This document shows, piece by piece, positions 23,801 through 31,579 of a DNA stretch of 64,000 nucleotides (positions are counted from its first letter, which is position 1; every line of letters begins with the position of its first letter). This DNA is from Crambe crambe (Eukaryota > Porifera > Demospongiae > Poecilosclerida > Crambeidae), in NCBI GenBank assembly GCA_963924555.1, contig OZ004596.1, positions 4,226,139-4,290,138 on the forward strand, given 5' to 3'. Under the pieces are notes generated by a model. That model was not told the origin of the DNA, searched no databases, and was given only the letters and a program-made list of their open reading frames with translations. The position numbers and the translations under genes were made by a program.

Positions 23801-26800
23801 TCATATAACAAGATTTATCAACTGGACTGAGCATAAAAACATCAGGGATTATAAAAGTCTTATTTTCCAAACATGTCTTCAAGTAAGTGCTCCAACACTT
23901 TCCCTTCTCTTTATATGTCTTGACCATGTGCTTTTCAATGCCCAAGAGAGCAACTGGGCAGCCAACTACCACTACTAAGGACTTGGCACGTGTCAGGACA
24001 GTGTCGAAGATAAATGGGTCACAGAGACTTTTGGTAGGATTGGTTGTGTTGCCAGTTTCATCAACTGGTTCTGTAGTGCTCATGAACAATGCTTGAAACT
24101 CCTGCCCTACATTATTTATTTTAATGAAAAAGCTACTAAATATTCTTAAAACCTTACCTTGAATTTTGTAAGTTGTTAGCATACGAATAGTGCTTAATTT
24201 CTGGAACCTCTCACGTGCTATATGTCTTGTGCGAACAAGCTGCATATAAACAATATACTTATATGCATGCAGTTATTATAATTAAACCAAATCACCTGAG
24301 TCTGTGAAGCTGTCACCAAGCATGCTTTGGATAAATCTCTTGCACCCCAGTTATCAGGCCAGGAATGCACTACAAATTTCTCTACTTGTTGCAGGATAAG
24401 TTGTGCTTCCACCACATTGTCTGCTGTAGGACCAAGGCTTGAGCAGACAAAGAGCAATGGAAATACAGCATCAGGGTGATAGTGAGGTTTCTGAGGACAA
24501 AATTTGACTTTATTTTTATAAAAGAGCTGGTTTGGAATTTTCATAATGTCTGGATGGCAACGATAATTAATACTGAGGGAAGCCATATGGCCTAATGCTT
24601 GATCACCACATTCTTTATACAAGATTTGAAGTCTCTCTAGGAGCGAATACTTCAAACCATTCTCACGAGCTTCTTCTCCTAATACTAGCAGTGATGGTCC
24701 CACCTACAATCAGAATAAATAAAATAGCTGTGTATTTTAATTATAGCTAATTTTTAACTAACTTGATTTGAGTCTCCTGCAATTACTATCTTAGTACCAG
24801 GAGCAGCTAGGCAGAGTGGTGTTATATTTTCAGGTTCTCTGGTTTGAGAGCCTTCATCCAGAAGAATGTGAGTGAAAAATCCAACCTCATACACAGAGGA
24901 GAGAGACGCTGCAGTGAGAAACGTAGTCACCACAATAAAATATCTTGGAGACTTCCAGTGATCAGAGCTCCCTTTTCTTTTGTAGTACCATTGAAACTTT
25001 GAGTTCCTGACATTATACGAGCTTGAAATTAGTCGAATAAGACTAACATTCCATGGATTATGCTTATCTGTAGTCATTGGACCAAAGTACTCCTCGATGT
25101 AATGATCAGCTGAAGACTGATGATGAGCACAAATTAGAACCCTCACAGGTTTTTGGCGGTTTCTTCCTTGCTCAACAAGAAAATGCGCAGCAATGGCAAG
25201 TAGTCGTGTCTTACCTGTGCCGAATGATCCATCCACAATAACTGGAGGTGACCTTGGATCACTAGAAAGAATTTTGTATAGAGCTTGAAGTTGATCATTC
25301 TGTAAATCATGTGGTATCTGTGATAATAATTTATCCACATGTTGACTAGAAAAAGGCAGGAAATCTTGAGATGATGGCATTATCCTAGCTATGGTCTCTG
25401 GTCTAATATTGTTTATAGTTCTTATCAAACCATTGAAGTAGGAATGCTTAACCTCGAACTCGATAGTCAAATTTTTCAGAATTTCTTCGCCTTTTGGTAA
25501 AGGTCCAGAAATAATTTCTGATAACTTTCCTTCATCTTCGTCCTTAATGGCAATATACATCTTCTCATCGCAGTGGTTGTAATTTTCCTGGAGTATCTCT
25601 ACTGCTACTTCATATTTTTTTCCTCCCCTTCTTGTGACTATGAATGCTCCTTCACTAGACTGAGTAGCATATGCTATTTGGTCTGCACTGAGGTTTGAAA
25701 AATACCCATATCGCATGTGGTAGTTACTTTGAGATTGTATCCATTCTGGCTTTGATTCAGATTGAAATAAATATAAGTCACATTCCTGATCACACCTGGA
25801 TAATAATATAACAGTCATTAGTCTCAGCTGTTGATGTGATATATGTTATAAATCAGTATATATAAAGCGAATTGGCAAAACATTACAAATTGAACAATAT
25901 AGCTAAATTTAGTACCTGCAAATAACTACCAGAAGAATCTATCATTAACATACTTTTCTCTGAGTCGGTCAATATGTGTCTTCTCTTCCCAACAAATAAG
26001 ATTATAAAACTTCTTCTTATAGTTGAATTTAGTAAGCTCCTCTTCAATAGTTACTAAATCCAACACTTTTTCAATTCGTTTTCCAAATTGTTCGGGATAC
26101 CTTTCTGTCTGTTTTGGGGTGACATGAATAGGTAGTGTTTGGATAGTATTTGGATGAAGTGGAGAAGGATGAGCCAGAGGAGGAATAAGTTGGTATGGTT
26201 GAAAAGGTTGTTGAGGAAGGCCTGGAGTCTGCATACATGCATGTTTGCAAGAAATTATTAAAGAAAAATCAGTTGTAGCAATTTGATCTCATACCATAGT
26301 TGCATAATTTTCAGAACCTTAAATTTTGAAGTATACTATGATTAATAGGACTTATTTTTGTAGCAAGCCCATGAAAAATACGCATGTATGCACAATTTAG
26401 GATATCACTATAGTCGTTTGATTTGTTTGTCTGTCACTGCAAGAAGTGAAAGGTGTGGTTTTCGGTAGGCAGGGAATATATTTTTAACGGTATACATTGA
26501 GCCATCTTCACTTCTTTATCTAGAAGTATAGATATGGCCAAGAACTTATAGACATTAAATAGACAAATGCATGCGCACATGTATGCATGTGAAAGCAATC
26601 ATGCATGCATGAGCATCCAGATGTATATGTATAAACGAATTAACTAACAAAACAACTGCAAACAAACAAACAAAAACGATGAAATTAACGTAAATATTAA
26701 ATGTCAAATAGCTCCAATCTAGGGGATGATAGAGGCTATAGGATGGCTTGAGAATGGGCAACAGTGAGTAGTAGAATAAGATCAGACCAACTTATGCAGC

Positions 26801-29800
26801 TTTCATAAATCTTCCTGATACAGCAACTTCTATAAGTGATAGTTGACAAACCAACACAGCAAAAAATATCCAAACATTGGCTCCAGCTAAACCGGAGCCC
26901 TTGTACATGGATAATTTTTGCCTAAGTTTTTTTTTTTTTTTTTTGGCTGGCTGCGGTTAATCTTTATGGCTACGAAAATTCAGCTGGTTACCATTGCGAG
27001 ATAATCACCATCTCAAATTGGATATAGCCAAAAATTGGTTCCTTGCTTCTCACATCTTTCAGATATGCTACATGTTAACATTTTCCAATGATTAGTACAT
27101 GCTTTTGAGTGCAATTTGGGTATAATTGCATGAGAAACTGGCTAGGTAATTGCATGAGGTGAAGCCGAGTGCAATTTTAGACAGTTTTGAATGCAATTAT
27201 ACCAAAATTGCATGAAAAAGCCCTTTTAATCATTATTAGCAGCTAGCTATACAATTATAATGGCTATCAATGATATTGCATAGAGCCTATCAGCTCTAAA
27301 GCTATAGGAAAGTTATTTTCATCAAATGTTCATTGAATACTGGCTCACTCACTCACTATCAAAATTATCAGAAGGCCAGCTCACCTGTATTCCAGCTATC
27401 TGACTTGACACTGCACTGGCTGTATGTCCTGAGAATCAAAAGAAATAACCTATCAAGAGTCAATCACAGTGTACAGCTAATATAGTACCAGACTACGAGT
27501 GATTTCAAAGCTGAAACATAACCAACTAAAGAAGTCATGATTGATAATAAATCCCTTACCTGAATGCTGTACATGAGACCTTAACACTTGATTCCATTCC
27601 CTCTGCTCTGCCTGTCCATGAGCATAAGTGCATTCATCCCTTCTGCAAGTTCCCTTCCTTGGATCACACATCGCAACATTTTTTATGTGGCCTGGAAAGT
27701 GTGGTGGGATTTTTCGAATAGACCATTCAGTGGTTTCCAGCCTTTTCTGCCTCTCATTCCACACAACAAAAAATCCATCAGGAGATTGAAAGTGGGGACA
27801 GTCCACAATAGGAAAAATGTAGCGGTACCTATAAAAGCACTCACGGCAAATGAAAGCTTGGCCTTTGGGAGAGAAAGAGCGACCTCCTATAACCACCAAT
27901 CATAATAATTATTATGACAATCTCAGAGTGTGAATGTTGGACATTTTTAATTTAGATATTTGTTGCTATTATAATTATTACTGTGATCAACTTATTATTA
28001 TTCCTGCCCCCCCCCCCCCCCCCCCCCCCAATAAATTTCCTATTCCTACTCCACTGGAGTAGCTCTCAGACTAATGTTATGTTTTATGGCTAAAAAGTAC
28101 TTAACTCTGGCACTGGAGTGCTGAGAGCAACTATGGCTATGGTACATGTGTTGCAATTCATGGGTCCCCAGTAATCATGAAAAAGCCACAAACAAAAAAG
28201 TAGTTCTGAAAATAGCTAATAACCCTAAATGCACCAGCCAATTTACATATCCAGTTCATTGGTTGTGTCCTTATGAATAATACAACAAAAATACATAAGT
28301 GGCTAAATGTTAAACAGCTTCAAGCAAAAGACATGACTTTCTTGCTGTCTGTTGGTCTGTTCACTATTTCTATTTATATCCCATGTGTGGGCGAGATCAA
28401 AGGGCCGCGGTGTGGTTTATAAGCCATAATGTCCGTCTTCATGAACGACGGACATTATGAGTCATATTGTCCGTAGTCCATGGAAATAACATTTAATCTC
28501 CATGGAGACAAGAAAGCACGGCCGCTAAAGCGTCAATTTACTGTAGCTAGCCTAGTCTATACTCGCCTTAGCTAGCTATAGCAGGATATAAAATAGTTAT
28601 AATATGGGTGTCAGGGGGTGTTATTTTTAATTGGTGTGTTTATATTTTAATTTTTGCAACCAATAATTATCATAGCAACAGTGTTTTTATCTCTTACAAG
28701 TCAGCTAAAAATGCATCAATGTCAAAGTCTAGTTCAAAAGGCTGTACTTCAGGTGGCTGAAAAGGTCCATGGAGTGGTACTTGTGGTGGTAGCATAGAGG
28801 GCATGCTACTTTGGCAAAATACCACACTGCAGCCATGGAAATTGTATGTTGGAGCAGAAGCAAGAGTGGAAATAGCTGTGCCAGGAGCATTATTGCACTT
28901 CAGTTTGCAAGAAACTGGTACTTGAAACTCCTCTTTTTTTTTGTAGATGAAAGAACCTTGCACACAGCTTGCTGTTGTTCAATTGTGGTTTGTTCATACT
29001 GCTGAAGACCTGGTAAAGAGCGGTGTCCTGTCCATCGCTGGATAATTTTTAGAGTAGACTGTTTTTGGTGGGTACTCATTTCCATTTTGCTTGTGAGTTT
29101 CTGCAACATAATAGAGCTATAATCACTTGTTGAAAGATGCAGCATCAGCAGATTCTAGTAGTTGGTGAGCGAAGCGAGCCACTCTCTGGTCATGTCAACG
29201 GGAGCTCAATATATATATATATATACGTACGTCAAAAAATCATCATTGTGCATGCGCTGAACCAATTGCTAAGCGACAACAAAGACTCATTTTAATATTG
29301 ATTAGCAAAAACTAATCTTGTGAATTTGACGATTAGCTACTATAGTATGGAGCCACCAAAGGCTAAAAAGAGAAAAAAGGGGACAGAGAATGAGATAAGA
29401 ACTAGGCTGGACGAAAGAAATGCATGTGTCCCTCCCACTGCATGTCACACCCAATAATTTTTTTGTGTAAACTGCATGTATGTGCATGAGGACATAACTT
29501 CACATTATCAACATTGCTTCGCTCGCCCAACAACGCTTTACAAGCGATTCCTAGTTCATCTGGAATTTGCTTCTTGACATTATCAGCAAAGTGTAGGTTT
29601 CTACTTTGCTTCCAGGAGGTAAAATTGGAGAAAGCCCATTATTTTTTGGCACAAATTTCTTTGTCAGCTTTCCTCCTCGCATTCGTCTATGAACTCCCAC
29701 CTTTCTTGATGCAGACAAGGCTTTTTGCTGGCGCTATAGGAGCTTCATTCTCTTTCTCAGCCATTCTTCAAAATGGTAACTAGGGAGTAATAATTTCCGC

Positions 29801-31518
29801 ACGCATGCGCATTTGCCATTTATGACATACCCACTAGGGCTGTATCTGATTTATAAGCACGCGCCCTCGTGCTTGTGCTTATATATCAGATACAGCCCTA
29901 GTGGGCGTGTTATAAATATGTATATATAGTAATTCCAAAGCAATTAACTGCAAGATCATTTCTACAAGTTTATGATTTCTTTCTATTTCGCATGCACATG
30001 TACTCAAAGTTGTAACTATACTTTGGCACTGGGTACGATTCATGACTATATATCTAGCTTGTAGTTAGATGTGAAAGTATAAGCTATATGTGGAAAAGGA
30101 ACCTGTGGGATGGAATTTTGTTACTGTTTAACAGTTTATACAGGACTCATGGAGTCATTTGATTAGTATATACTTCCATTACGGTCATGTTCAAACTCAT
30201 GTACTTTCAAAAGAGCCATGCACCTTTAAGCTGGCTAGTTAACACATTTACCTTCATCTGTGCCAATTTTGTTTGTTTGCATTAGCTCAGAATGGTTCTC
30301 AGAGTATGATCGAGAGACAGTGCTCGCTGATGATGTTTGAGTTTCTACACTGAGAGTTACAGGAGTTGCAAGATCCAAAGGTGAGTCTATACGATAAAAA
30401 GTAGTTTCATAAAATATTGTTATACTACCAAAGTTATCCAAAGTATAAATCTCTGTGCACAAGACTCAGAGCCTGGGGTATAAAATGTACTCTGTTTACA
30501 GTCCATTATGCATATACCTACATATTATAACAGTTAGCTATAGCTATACATATTCTTGGAAGTAGTGATGGCTGTGTGTAGTCTGGCGCAGCCAGCCCCA
30601 AGCACTTCCGGAACTCCAGCGTAAGGGTCTGGTAACACACAATACTTCGACTTGTTCCCGGCCTAAATTTTTTATTTACGTAATATGACGTTTTAGTGTC
30701 GTAAAATGACATTGTCTTGTTTAATTGTCATAGCAACACCTCACGCGAAGAAAAAAAATGGCCTCCCGATCCTGTAATAATTATGGTTGTTATAGCTACC
30801 TCACGTCATTAAACGTCATAACGCGTCAGTTAATGATATTCATCGTTTTAGCAGGATTTCTGCTAAACGGGAACAAGTCGAAGTATTGTGTGTTACCAGA
30901 CCCTTGCGCTGGAGTTCCGGAAGTGCCTGGGGCTGGCTACGCCAGACTAGGCTGTGTGTGGTTCAAAAAAGCTCAGCAACAAGAGAGTGAACTTCAGTCA
31001 AGTAACCTACCCATCACCAACATTACCAAACTACGAGCTGACTATTCCTACTTCACTCCCATGACCTGAAGTTCACTGTCTTGTTGCTGAACTTTTTTGA
31101 ACTGCACACAGCCCTATCTTTCTTTTTAAATATTTTTTCCTTTACTTGTTCATCATCTTTTTTTTGATGTAATGCTCTATTATTTTATTATAGGCAACTG
31201 GATGCTGTGATCCTGCTATCCAAGTTAGACTAGTGCCTAGTGCCTAGGGTTTACACTTGAGAGACCAACATCAAGAGAGAAAGCTAATGACAGATTCGCT
31301 AGTCAGTTGTGAGGTCATGGTCAAGAATCACGTGTATGGAGTGGGGCATAGTGCACTGCAAAAATGTCTGCCATGTTGTAGGTTGAGAGCTAGCAAGTTG
31401 GAAAATGATGTGCTATTTTTGAACATGTCGAGTTAAAGGTAAAGGATTATAGCGCAGTCAATTTGAGTAGTGTGGTATGAAAATTATAGCATTTGAATGA
31501 ACCATTTCTGAAATAAGC

Positions 31519-31579
<61 letters not shown>

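Noticed and set aside
30758-31069. 103-codon plus-strand ORF
   Set aside because: It runs across the right arm of the 371-bp MITE and the next foldback; its residues simply translate the inverted repeats.
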